Positions 20,573 through 30,090 of a stretch of 40,000 bases of DNA are shown here, in pieces. How positions within the stretch are numbered: the first letter of the stretch is position 1; every line of letters begins with the position of its first letter. The DNA is from Symbiodinium natans (lineage: Eukaryota > Sar > Dinophyceae > Suessiales > Symbiodiniaceae), in the NCBI GenBank assembly GCA_905221605.1, contig CAJNDS010000113.1:27501-67500 (forward strand), read 5' to 3'. The notes below the pieces were generated by a model that searched no databases, was not told where the DNA came from, and saw only the letters and a program-made list of their open reading frames with translations. Made by a program: the position numbers and the translations under genes.

Positions 20573-21126
20573 TTGAACCCTTCACCTGCGAAGGAGCAGC
20601 CGGCGCCGGGCCGAGGCGCAAGTGGAGCCACGCCACTTTGCATCGCGGCTAAGAACGGCCACTTGGAGGTGGTACGTATGTTGCTAAAGCTTGGTGCGGA
20701 CAAGGACCTGGCCAAAGCAGGTGGAGCCACGCCGCTTTTCATCGCAGCTCAGAACTGCCACTTGGAAGTGGCACGCTTGTTGCTGGAGTTGGTGCGCACA
20801 AGGACCTGGCCTTAGCTAATGGAACCACGCCACTTATCATCGCAGTTGAGAACGGCCACTTGGAAGTGACACGATTGTTGCTGGAGTTTGGCGCAGACAA
20901 GGACCTGGCAAAAGCAATTGGAGCCATACCGTTTGTCATCGCAGCTCAGAAGGGCCACATGGAAGTGGCCCGCGTGTTGCAATCAGAAACATCACGCAGT
21001 GCGGTACACCCAGAGTTCCGGCGTTTGGGTACATTAACAAGGGTCCCCAGGCTTAGTGGGTTCAGCGCAGTGCTCGCTATGCGGCAAGCTCGTATATCCT
21101 TTGAAGTGCAAGGTATACACATATAA
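20573..21126 (+). pseudogene. ankyrin-repeat protein fragment with a one-base frameshift
   Basis: Four ankyrin repeats are readable. Repeats 1 and 2 (starting GATPLCIAAK at 20624 and GATPLFIAAQ at 20723) are in one frame; after GAGTT at 20786-20790 one base is missing relative to the equivalent GAGTTT of the next repeat. Repeats 3 and 4 (GTTPLIIAVE at 20821, GAIPFVIAAQ at 20920) are therefore in the next frame, which stays open to TAA at 21124-21126. Without the shift the first frame ends TWP-stop at 20815. Ankyrin repeats bind proteins; this subtype, with GADKD linkers, is abundant in dinoflagellates. The fourth repeat is cut after VARVLQ, so the 3' side is an exon border or decay. No ATG begins the frame. 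Confidence 0.8.
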
Positions 21127-21785
21127 ATAGACACGAATACTCATATACGAGCCACATGTATAATCTATAGAGGCCATTTCGACTCTACCGGCGCAACATG
21201 CCCACAAAGCTTGGATGGGGGGGGGGGTCTGTGCGCCCCGAAAACCCGAAAGTAAGAGTCCATATATAGGGCCTGCGGGGAAGACATAATTTAGGGGTTC
21301 AAAAACCCTACTGCTGGGGGGGCGTTCGGTTGTTTTCAGAGGGCCGCCCAGACACGTCCAGACTCGTGACAGGGGTTCCCCCCTAAGACTACATGTTTCT
21401 GGTCGGGGAGTGTCGAACATCCAAATGTCGACGGATCTTCCCGGACGCCCCAAAATCCCCCCTCAATATATATATTTCTAGGTCGGGCCAGTAGAAATTT
21501 AGTATCATTTTTTCTCGGTCGGTTATGGTCATTCGCGCGCCCTGCCACATTTTTGAGGGCTCAGACAGCAGATTCGTTTTGCTGAGCTGGCCATGTGGCG
21601 CAGCCATGTGTAGCCTGGAGCATGATTGGAATATTCTTCAACAAACTGGGGTGTAACTTGGATCTTTGGAATAGCGCTTGGCCTGCACGCCCAATCTTGG
21701 TTTTCTCTACTTTGGGTCGCTAGAAATAGAATTATTTCTAATATCACCTGGTCCTGAACTCTATAGGCCATGAATCCCCGAACCA
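21127..21785. other. non-coding or dispersed-repeat sequence; overlapping minus frames
   Basis: Several minus frames of 70-139 codons overlap (21453-21034, 21548-21336, 21607-21389, 21786-21529). They break every 200-400 bp and change frame, as in an old dispersed repeat. A run of G (21218-21226) and a TATA-rich stretch (21466-21476) are present. I do not call a gene. Confidence 0.4.
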
Positions 21786-22687
21786 TAGAAACTTATTTTT
21801 CTTGGATGTTATTCTCGATATAATTTGATATGATTATTATTGGGATTTTTGGATCAAATTTATCATCTATGATGAGCCATTGCGGGATGGAGGGATTATA
21901 GGCCGTGGGTTTGTTGAGCATATGGTTTGGAATAAATATTAATCAATATTTGCGGGATTTTCAAGAGAAAGAGATATCGTATTTAGTTACGATGGGATTT
22001 TTCTGGATAATTGAGGAAGGGAAGATTATTTCTACGATCGTCTACATAATTATGAGATATTTCATCTTTGTCGTTTGATAAGTCATTAATTAAGGATATT
22101 CCGATTATGATATTGAATAGATATTGAATTCCTTCGTTGGTGGAATAAGAAATGTAGACTCTCAAAAATACTAATTCTTTCTAATGTTATACTCCTGAGA
22201 ATTTCAAGGGTCCATATAAATATTATTCAAAGATTAGGAGAGATTTCTCTTCTTTATATAAATGTGTTTATAAAATTTTCGAAATCGATTATTAACGAGA
22301 GAAATTCTGATGAGATATTTTACCTTCTTGATTTATTATTTGATTGTGGGAATGTTAGCTCTTTTTACGAAGGATTGGATATAAGTTTCTTTTCCGCCAT
22401 TTTAATTTGATTCTGGGATTCTGGGAATAGTCTGAAGATATTTAATTGGTATTTTTAGATATAGAAATCGTTTATATGTCAAGAAGGATCAATTATATTC
22501 GAGACATCCGGCAGAGACGAGGCACTTCCATACTCCCGAGCACATGCAAGGTCCCATCGCCGCCCCGAATTAGACTAGGGAGAAAGGAAATACCGGAATC
22601 CAAAGAAATAAAGAAGAATTTCCATCTCGAGGATAAGGATCCTAATTGAGATATATATCTCCAAAGCGGCGCCCAAATATAATCGAA

Positions 22688-23031
22688 TTAGAAAAGATAT
22701 TCAATACAAATGGCCCGCACAAATGATGAATGCCAATGTCCTCCTATATTTCGCTTGCCGCTTGATGCGCCCGTTGCAACGCACAAGCCGCGTGGGAAAC
22801 TACGCCGCAAGTCGACAGATATCCTGGCCGAGAGCTTTCCACGAGTTGAGCCGGAATAAATTCCCATTCTTTTATCGGCCGCTCGGCACAAACATCGTAT
22901 TGCCAGGCGTGTCCCACCGCAGGCTCCGCCAGATGCTGCCTTCGGCCGACATACGCGGGCGCTTGCGTGGCGAGGCGACGGAAGCATGATGCTTTATATA
23001 TAATTTGGTTTTCACCCTTATTATATTTCAC
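22688..23031 (-). CDS. GC-rich block with competing open frames
   Basis: A ~300 bp GC-rich block inside AT-rich DNA is open in several frames on both strands (plus 22723-22989 from ATG, 88 residues; minus 22987-22688, 99 residues; minus 23031-22744, 95 residues). The minus frame ending at 22744 has the most even composition (with PIKEWEFIPAQLVESSRPGY). No motif decides between them, so strand and product remain uncertain. Confidence 0.22.
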
Positions 23032-23056
23032 TTTGTGGAATCTTCGTTGTCTTCTT

Positions 23057-23308
23057 CTACTTTTCGTCTTTCTGGGACGCCTCTTTAATTGGGGGTGGTG
23101 GCGGGTTTTTGTGCACGTCGAGGTGTCTTGGAGAGCTCGAGATCTTGGTTGTTTGGTCTCGTTTTTGTTTCTGGGGTTCTCGGACGCAAAAGACGTCGTA
23201 TTCTCTTAATATTATGTCTCCTTTCTTAATTGGCGCTTTTGGGACCAGAAGCCTCTTGCGCCCAGAAGAGTCCAAAGAATCCAAAACGGACGATACTTCC
23301 GGCGTCAT
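23057..23308 (-). CDS. hypothetical protein, 83 residues
   Basis: ATG-to-stop minus frame with a charged, natural-looking composition: MTPEVSSVLDSLDSSGRKRL, a Lys-rich middle (KAPIKKGDIILREYDVF) and a polyproline PPPPP near the C-terminus. The left copy of a 42 bp inverted repeat (23222-23263) lies within it and encodes part of the KRLLVPKAPIKKG segment. A hydrophobic plus frame (22967-23209) overlaps. No homologue recognised. Confidence 0.3.
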   Translation of the reverse strand: MTPEVSSVLDSLDSSGRKRLLVPKAPIKKGDIILREYDVFCVREPQKQKRDQTTKISSSPRHLDVHKNPPPPPIKEASQKDEK

Positions 23309-23632
23309 ATCCCAATCGATTCCTATACATTAATGGCTCAAAGTCAATATTTTGCGCGGCACATTAAGGATTTTCAGAGTCTCGGCTGCGAGCTTATTTT
23401 TTTATTATACTTGCGTTCCTGTGTTGCCACTGCCGTAGGCGCCATATGGTCTTATTTCTCCGACAATCAGATTATTTCAATGGACTTTCCGATTTTCCAA
23501 TTTCCATATGGTATTTGATTAATACTTCGCCTTGCGAAATTATAATTTATCCAATACAAAAACTCTAGTAGGAATCATTAGAGCTTGCCAGGGTGCAAGA
23601 GACTTCTGCTCCCAAAAGCACCAATTAAGAAA
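23222..23632. repeat. 42 bp inverted repeat around a 327 bp segment
   Basis: 23222-23263 and the reverse complement of 23591-23632 agree at 38 of 42 positions. Both begin TTTCTTAATTGG and end with CTCTTGC followed by (G/A)CCC. The enclosed segment holds one ATG frame of 61 codons (23333-23518) of doubtful coding value. It looks like a terminal inverted repeat of a small element, but no transposase is visible and I did not find a clear target duplication. Confidence 0.85.
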
Positions 23633-23860
23633 TGAAGTTCGAAAGAATTAATTCATATAAATTACAAAGTCAATAATCAAGATTCAAAATAAAGAGTAGA
23701 CCAATACTAGTGTATCAAAGCCTATGAAATGGAAGACCCGATTATCTCAAAAATTATCCTTCATTTACCATTACTCAGATATACGATTTTAGGATTCATT
23801 ATGGGTATTGTTCGTGGCTCTCGAATGGGCACATTGAAGTACAGCTCCTAAGTATTTTGC

Positions 23861-24531
23861 ACGTTCTTGGGAGCAGAAATCTCTCAGCGATGGAAATTTA
23901 ATTCGTGCCTTGGTTCTTTTTAGTATATTTTGGACGATACTTAATTAAACAAAAATGCTCCTGGGAACATAAGTTTCTCCGATTCTCCCCAACGAGACCA
24001 ATCGCTCAACGATTCATTATTCTAATTATATTAAGAAAAATTAGAATAAGGATAAATCGTTAAGAGGGGGAATCATCTTATCCCCCTAATTCATGAATTA
24101 AATCAAATATAGATTCACCTAGATGCCTTGTCATAATCCAAAATACTTAGATATCCATTTAATCTCAAAAATTATTTCCATATAATCAAGGTCTAGCAAG
24201 AACCATATTTCATATATAATATATTCTCATATAAATAATGAAAAATAGTTTCATAATTAAGAAGAGAACAATCATCACCTGAAGATTGAACGATAATTCT
24301 CAAATACGAGAGAATAAAAAATAGAACAAAATACACATCCATAATCCCCCAAGCTCTGAATTTTCGACCTCAAAATTCTGAATATCGAAATCTATTTCAT
24401 TCTTCAATTCATATATATCTTACTCGAGGATTAAATAAATTTCTTTTGATTTCTATTGGGAACATACGTCTCTCTCAATGATGATTTCGTAATGAATTCG
24501 TGTTTTTAGGAACGTAAATCTCTTGTTCCGA
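23861..24531. repeat. four dispersed copies of the island C motif
   Basis: The core of the 42 bp repeat, TTGGGAGCAGAAGTCTCT, recurs in diverged form at 23867-23888 (GGGAGCAGAAATCTCTC), 23962-23980 (TGGGAACATAAGTTTCTCC), 24457-24476 (TTGGGAACATACGTCTCTC) and 24508-24525 (TAGGAACGTAAATCTCT). All are in plus orientation. Confidence 0.7.
24008..24061. repeat. long AT hairpin
   Basis: AACGATT (24008-24014) plus TTATTCTAATT (24017-24027) pair with AATTAGAATAA (24039-24049) plus AATCGTT (24055-24061), giving 18 paired bases around an 11 base loop. Outside, CTC and GAG extend it. Confidence 0.88.
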
Positions 24532-24962
24532 AGAGATCAAACGAATAATAATTAAAATTATTATTTCTTCAATTCATCATCATTGGAATGATACGTATGT
24601 GATATCATAGAATTTGAATTATTTCGAATAATCTCGAAGCGTAACAACAAATACATTAAATTTCCCTATGATCTTCTTAAGAATGAAATGGATATCGATT
24701 GATCCTAGAACGTAAGCACATACAATAGCAAGGACATGTAAGATCATCCAATAAGTATGATCATGAAAATCTACAAGGTAGTAGCCTCAATATCCCATTT
24801 TCCAGATGATTGTCGCGCTCCAACTTCCTCCAAAGCCAAGCGGGAAGATGCAAAAGCCCCACGGCTGATGACCTGGCCTTGTTAGAATGACAAGCAAGTG
24901 TGTGCTCCGAATTCTGTCAAGACGCTTGCGCAATTTGCCCAGGCGAGCCGGTTGCCAAAGAT

Positions 24963-25418
24963 TCAAGACGCAAATCCCTCAAGCAACGGCTGCCTCCTGG
25001 CCTGTTGACCTGCCCATCGCCGCACATGCAAGAGAGATGCAGCGATGGAGAGGGCCAGCAAAGTACACAGAACCAATACGCTCGGGGAAACAGCTTCGTC
25101 TGAAGTGAGCATGGTTGGCTCTGACTTGCGATGAATGTGATGTAGGTAAGTGTCGAGCTCGGGAGCACGCTGGTCATGTGCAAGTGCATCTTCCTCAGCA
25201 GCTTGGGCAACATGTTCAGGATTGCGGAAGGAAGATCCTGCTGTGTGCTTTGCCAGCTTCATCCAAGCACTCTCTGCATCCAGCTGCAGCGCATTTTTCA
25301 TCTACCATTGCTTACGAACCACTTCTGGTGGATTTGGGATGTAAATGGGGCGTGATCTTGAAACGACGGCCGGGTCCATCATGTCCTTGTTGTTTGTCGC
25401 AAGCAAGAAGGTCAGTTC
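24963..25418 (-). pseudogene. AAA+ ATPase, 3' part: sensor 1, lid and C-terminal membrane anchor
   Basis: Minus-strand frame beginning near 25418 with ELTFLLATNNKDMMDPAVV: the hydrophobic strand ending in Thr-Asn and the DPAV.SR.R segment are the sensor-1 strand and the arginine-finger region of AAA proteins. PIYIPNPPEVVRKQW and then a TAG (25304-25302) follow; the same frame continues as MKNALQLDAESAWMKLAKHT, the expected helical lid, to a TGA at about 24963. Near the C-terminus VLVLCTLLALSIAASLL is a likely transmembrane helix. The TAG in the lid and a TGA just upstream of ELTFLL argue for a pseudogene, or for an exon border plus one error. It lies on the same strand as the Walker A part but opposite to Walker B. 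Confidence 0.7.
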
Positions 25419-25617
25419 GAGACCTCAGACGGCGGTGCATGGCACAACTTCCATCCTTGCTGTTTCACGCTGTAATCCGCAGACCATTTGATCGGCGAAG
25501 ATGGAATCAAGCCATCAGGGCCATGATGACCGGAGAAGTTCTTGCCATCGACGGTCAACGTGTCATAGTCTGACTCCGTCTGGAACTGAGAGACGTGTAA
25601 TGACGTGTAGCTCAGGC

Positions 25618-25866
25618 GTGAGTGCATATAGAGTTGATGCAAACACGCTACGAGGCTCATTGGTAGGCCAATCTGAGCGCACCATGGACCAATTGCTTCA
25701 TGAGATCAGCAACCTCAAGGGCAAATCGCTTCTTTTCTTTGATGAAGCCGATAGTTTACTTCGCCGCCGCTGTGAGCTAAATCCAACTGACATTCAATTG
25801 GTGGACATGTTTCTGGATTGGGCTGATGGGCTCAAGAGGAAGCAGCAGCAGAGGACCTGGAAAGTA
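25618..25866 (+). pseudogene. AAA+ ATPase, middle part with Walker B, inverted
   Basis: The plus frame from about 25618 reads YRVDANTLRGSLVGQSERTM, then SLLFFDEADSLLRRR, then DMFLDWADGLKRKQQQRTWK. Hydrophobic residues followed by DEAD (Asp at 25741-25743, Glu at 25744-25746) form Walker B; GSLVGQSE matches the (S/W)VG(E/Q)SE loop that precedes it in AAA proteins. In the family this block belongs between Walker A and sensor 1, and those two parts flank it here on the other strand. The block is thus complete in sequence but reversed in orientation. The open frame continues to 26082, but beyond 25866 it is only a shadow of the minus-strand gene. Confidence 0.75.
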
Positions 25867-25922
25867 CTATGGGGAGAGTGTACTGTGGATGGTGCATGTG
25901 GCAGCAGCCCAAACTTTCCAGG
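25856..25922. repeat. 10 bp inverted repeat at the inversion border
   Basis: CCTGGAAAGT (25856-25865) and ACTTTCCAGG (25913-25922) face each other across 47 bases, exactly where the inverted Walker B block ends and before the Walker A part begins. Confidence 0.8.
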
Positions 25923-25949
25923 GCACTATCCGGACTATTCACGTTGCAC

Positions 25950-26526
25950 AAGCTTGCAGAGAGCAGTCGGGCTGCATTGCATATGTTTTTCCACAGCCAG
26001 GCGGGCCCCACAGCAAGATTGTCTTGACAGGCTTGAAAACCAGATCGGGAGACTCTCGCGTACATTGCTGCATTTGGGCTAGGTGCTTCTCATAGCTGGC
26101 GTTCAAAGCACGAGCAATACTTTGCAACTCCGATTTGAGTGCTGGCTCTGCCAGAAAGTTCGCCCAGCTGATCTGCGGCATATGCAGCTTTTGAAGAAAG
26201 CGGCCGCCACGCCTGTTTGTGCTTGAGTGACCATGTTCGTCAACGGTCTCAGACTCTTGCTCATAGTCTAAAAGCATCTTGACTATCTGCAGGCCCTCCA
26301 TGATGTTGCTGGGAGTAACTCCACTGTCGCCCAGGAGCTTGAAAACATCAAAGATGGTTCCAGCAGCAAAGGCATCCTTGATTTCCTGCGTTAGCGCCGC
26401 CGCCTTCTTCTCGATGTTCCACCCACGTAGCACCACATCAAAGATTCTCGACGCGGCTTGTCCCATGGCCGCCGGCAGTGACTCTGCTATCTGCTGCTCC
26501 CGGAACCGCTGACGAACATGCAGCGG
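25950..26526 (-). pseudogene. AAA+ ATPase, 5' part with Walker A
   Basis: The minus frame is open from just after a TGA at 26529-26527; an ATG at 26466-26464 is in good context, but codons upstream (VRQRFREQQIAESL) also look coding. Counting from that ATG, residues ~100-130 (WANFLAEPALKSELQSIARA) resemble the helix before the AAA core, and residues 150-165 read ILLWGPPGCGKTYAMQ: Walker A with Lys160 at 25989-25987 and Thr161. Right after this a frame change is needed: the next frame gives ARLLSAS, the expected helix, before homology stops near 25950. The MGQAAS start could be N-myristoylated if real. The subfamily is uncertain: meiotic-clade (VPS4/spastin-like) features and ATAD3-like spacing both fit in part. 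Confidence 0.75.
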
Positions 26527-27766
26527 TCAATCTGAAAGTTTGGCATGTCTACCAAAGCGATCGCGCAAGCGCAATGCACTCCTAGTATCGCAAGCTTCCA
26601 GAACAAGGTGATGACAGTTCGAAGGTAAAGGTGAAGCAGGTGTGGGCATACGAACAGTGTTCGATCCCCTTAGCGCCCGAAAAGTCGACCACATGTTTAG
26701 CCTTTTTGTGTCGAAAGATGCCGCGGGTCCGTGCGTGGGACGCAGCTGCAGGGGGGCTGTAAGCCTACACCCTAAACCCTAAGCCCTAAACCCCATAACC
26801 CCAAAAAACACAGGTGTTGAACATTCCTTGACAAAAGTTTCGGTGTTTTTTAAGTTGAGCTTTAATACTTTGGGACCAGAAAGGTCTGAAGACCAAGAGA
26901 AGCCAAACCCAAGAGTAGCCTAGGAAAAACAGGTACCCTATTTAGTTAGAGGGGCTTATACGGGAACCTAAACCCTTAAACAAAAAGGAATATGTGCCTA
27001 CTCTGGGTCCTAGGAAGTGCGAGGGCTGCAACGGCCTGACACGTTTTAGTAAGCGCTTAGGATGAGTGGTTTAGGGCCTAGGCTTTTAGGGCTTTAGGGC
27101 TTTGAAGGTCTAAGCCCTAGACCAAAAGCCCTACAGGACTTTCGGGATTGTTGGATGTTAAGGCCCAGGGGCGAATGAATCTGGTTTCAGGTTTCGTCCC
27201 TGAAGCTGTAACCCCTACACCCTAACCCAGATCCTAGACCCGCAGGTGCCACTGATGGATATTGTGTGGGTCTTGCCGGCGCCATCCCCCCTGCAACCTG
27301 AACGCGGGGATAGCAAAGATGAAGTCATATGGCCCGATGGCAGCCTTCTCTTCATTAGAGAACTTCGGAGCCCTAAAAGAATAAAGCCCTGGAGTCCTTG
27401 AACCCGTCAACTCTAGAGCCTCTAAGCCGAGAATCCCTCCATGAACACGAGAACCCTGGGTTGTAGGGGTCAGGTTTAGGGTTGAAGGGGTTGGGGTTAC
27501 AGAAAAACCTTAAAAAATGTACACCTCAAACTAGCTAAACGACCCTGATGATAGGCCCTAATCCCTGAACCCTGCACACTAAAACCAAATCTTGAGCAAG
27601 GCTGCCATTGAAGCAAGCTGCCTGTCAAAGCAATAAGCGATTTCCTTCACCACCCCCCCCGGACTTAGGTTGCAATTGTTTAGAGCTTATAGGCCTAGGG
27701 TTTAGGGTTGAGGGGGCTGCTGTTTCGCAGGGTTGAGGTTCTGGTCAGTTCTTTACATGCAGGTTT

Positions 27767-27852
27767 CCGAAAATAGGGGTGCCCTTTCTGGGGGTCCCTA
27801 TAAGGGGGATTCCACTCTATTTGGGGAATAAAAGGGGTACCCCTATTTTGGG
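27767..27852. repeat. hairpin, ~17 bp arms (CCAAAATAGGGGTACCCC-like)
   Basis: CCGAAAATAGGGGTGCCC at 27767-27784 pairs with GGGGTACCCCTATTTTGG at 27834-27851 with one bulge and one mismatch. Confidence 0.85.
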
Positions 27853-27860
27853 ATAGGAGT

Positions 27861-27961
27861 AGACCCTGGAAGAAAGTATATACTTTTGAGGGATTATAAG
27901 CAGCTATAACAGGAACCCAGAAACCAAAGAACGTATTAAAGTATAGTACTCCAAAACCCAG
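27861..27961 (+). repeat. dispersed repeat X, copy 1
   Basis: Related to 29232-29348. The two copies end in an identical 29 bp block (27933-27961) that begins GTATTAAAGTATAGTAC and ends AAAACCCAG, and also share AGACCC at the start, AAGTAT.TACTTT and GGA(A/G)CCCAG. Confidence 0.88.
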
Positions 27962-28069
27962 TCACATGGTGGTCCCTTTCTGAAATACGAGTGGCGCTGT
28001 ACCAAGGATAAAGAAGGACAAGTCCGACTGACCAGTGCGCCTGCGTTGCCTGCAAGCCCACCCCGACCA

Positions 28070-29066
28070 CCCAAACCCTAAACCCTAAACCCTGAACCCT
28101 AACCCTACACCCTAAACCCTAAAACCCTAAAACCCTAAACCCTAAACCCTAAACGTACTTGAGGGTCTCCTTTGGGAAAATGCTGGGCGAAGGCTTTCTT
28201 TCATGTCTAGGAGCTCCGGAGGTCAGAAGAGACATGCGCCCCTCAGTTGATTTAGAGTTTGGGGCTTCTAGTTCATGGTTGGGATAATATATATATATAT
28301 AACTCAAATGTTTATTCCTGATTGGGTTTAAGTACCCTTAAACATGTAACATGGTACCCAAGAATGACCAAGGCTTGGGGAGAACACGCTGTTGCATGCT
28401 TTGAGTTTAGGGCTTCGGGAATTTACAGTGTTTCAGAGCGCACAGGCATTGGGCTTAGGGTTGAGTGTATCTAAACCCTAAACTTAACCCCTAAAGCCTA
28501 AACCCTGGCTTTGACGCATGAGCTTTAAGGCTTAGCTTTAAGCTGCCATGACGAGCAGAACCCTCATGACCGCCATCATCCAAACCCTTAAGACGGCTTC
28601 TAGGAGTTGGAATCTTTAATGAGCTTCTTTACCAACATCCATAATGGCATCCCCCTGCGGCGCGTGCTTCACTAATGCTCCTCCTATACCACTTGATGAA
28701 GAACATAGGGGGGGTGGATTAGGGTTTAGGGTTTAGGGTTTAGGGTTTAGGGTTTAGGGTTGGAGGTTCATGGTACTTATTAACCAAGCATAACTGTACT
28801 TAACATCATATTACACTTAAGGGGCTTCTAAGTGGGTTATAAGTGCAGCTACAATAGGTTAATAAGTACCATGAACCTCCAAGTAGGGTTTAAGGTTGCC
28901 CTAAACCCTAACAAAAGTGGGGTTGAATCCAGGGTTTAGGGTTTAGGGTTTAGGGTTTAGGGTTTAGGGTCACGGTGCAACTTGTGCTGCAGTCTGAACG
29001 GGGATCACCGACAGTAAAGGCACATTCTCAGACGGGGGCGCTGCCATGGCATCAACAGCTGGGGCG
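28070..29066. repeat. telomeric arrays of alternating orientation with spacers
   Basis: C-type at 28070-28154; diverged C-type near 28470-28505; G-type at 28720-28759 and 28931-28970. Between 28155 and 28470 I see only unique sequence with an (AT)n stretch at 28289-28302. Confidence 0.9.
28760..28882. mobile_element. hairpin (foldback/MITE-like) element, copy 1
   Basis: Perfect 26 bp terminal inverted repeats at 28760-28785 and 28857-28882; the left one starts TTGGAGGTTCATGGTAC and ends TTATTAACC. The ~70 bp interior also pairs imperfectly (CATAACTGTACTTAAC against TTATAAGTGCAGCTAC), so the whole 123 bp can fold. A telomeric G-type array touches the left end and a short telomere-like stretch the right end. 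There is no coding capacity. Diverged relatives are at 35092-35263 and 36643-36692. Confidence 0.85.
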
Positions 29067-29067
29067 A

Positions 29068-29866
29068 AACCCTAAACCCTAAACCCTAAACCCCCTAAAC
29101 CCTACACCCTACACCCTAAACCCTAAACCCTAAACCCTAAACCCTAAACCCTAAACCCTAAACCCTAAACCCTAAACCCTAAGCCAAGCAGCAAGAATGC
29201 TCGATCTTCGACATGGGGTTTCAGGGTTCCAAGACCCCACTTTGGAGTAAACCCAGAAAAAAAAGTATGTACTTTCTAGGGATAGGGTAGCCTTTGTAGG
29301 AGCCCAGAACCAGAAACATGTATTAAAGTATAGTACTCCAAAACCCAGAAGAGGTACCCACAAACATGCAGAGACTGTGGGCCCACAACCTTCAGGCTTA
29401 CGCCAAGTGGCCCCAAACCCTGAAACCTAAACCCTAAACCCTAACCCCTATGAACCCTATCGACCCGAAGCCCTAAACCCTAAACCCTAAACCCTAAACC
29501 CTAAACCCTAAATCCTTCGACTTCTCGGCTGCTCTTTGAAAAAGCCTTTAGACAGAAAGCGGGATTTCGGTAGGGCATTTAGGCTCCTGTACTAGACCTC
29601 ACTCATCCCTAAACCCTAAACCCTAAACCCTAAACCCTAAACCCTAAACCCTAAACCCTAAACCCTAAACCCTAAACCCATCCTCGAATCCCTTAATGGT
29701 GTGGCTGTGCCAGCAGCCCCCATCTCCGCCACGCGAAATCGTCATCCGAAAACCGAAGAACTTGTAAGCTGTGAGCGCGCGTAGTAGCTCAAGCCAGCAG
29801 AAATAATCCAGGGTGGGCCCTAAACCCTAAACCCTAAACCCGAAACCCTAAACCCTAAATCCTGAA
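29068..29866 (-). repeat. four C-type telomeric arrays
   Basis: 29068-29181, about 29413-29516, 29609-29680 and 29817-29866, mostly perfect CCCTAAA, separated by 80-240 bp of unique sequence. Confidence 0.95.
29232..29348 (+). repeat. dispersed repeat X, copy 2
   Basis: See 27861-27961; the shared 29 bp block is at 29320-29348. This copy has a short terminal inversion, TTGGAGTA (29242-29249) against TACTCCAA (29334-29341). The minus frame over it is not a gene. Confidence 0.88.
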
Positions 29867-30017
29867 CGCCGCTGTAAAATGAGATAAAGGGAGTGGATTA
29901 AAACCAAATACATACCCAAAAAGGGCCCACCTAAGAATGCTCGAAGGGAGCGTAGAGGGGACTTTTTCTTACAGCTTCCCTAAACCCTAAGTCCTAAACC
30001 CTGACCCTAAACAAGTT

Positions 30018-30090
30018 TGGGGTTTAGGGTTTAGGGTTTAGGGTTAGGGTTAACCCTAAACCCTAAACCCTGAACCCTGAACCCTAAACC
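30018..30090. repeat. head-to-head telomeric junction
   Basis: G-type units run rightward (GGTTTAGGG repeated, ending GGGTTAGGGTT at 30051) and meet C-type units starting AACCCTAAACCC at 30052 with no spacer. This (TTTAGGG)n(CCCTAAA)n order is the one produced when two chromosome ends are joined. Confidence 0.9.

Larger units (their letters stand above)
21786..24800. other. AT-rich island C with a recurring 25 bp motif
   Basis: A third AT-rich stretch, 3 kb long, differing from A and B by few GC-stem hairpins and by a recurring GGGA.CA.A..TCTCT motif (see separate entries). A GC-richer sub-block at 22690-22990 interrupts it. Frames inside are short except around 22690-23310. A perfect 14 bp palindrome, GAGATATATATCTC, is at 22648-22661. 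Confidence 0.6.
26530..28069. other. spacer with scattered telomere-like units
   Basis: 26540-26640 might hold an upstream exon of the AAA gene on the minus strand (the frame ALRLRDRFGRHAKLSD precedes a stop), but this is not resolved. 26765-28069 is unique sequence with sporadic CCTAAACC or TTAGGG units. No gene is supportable. Confidence 0.5.
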
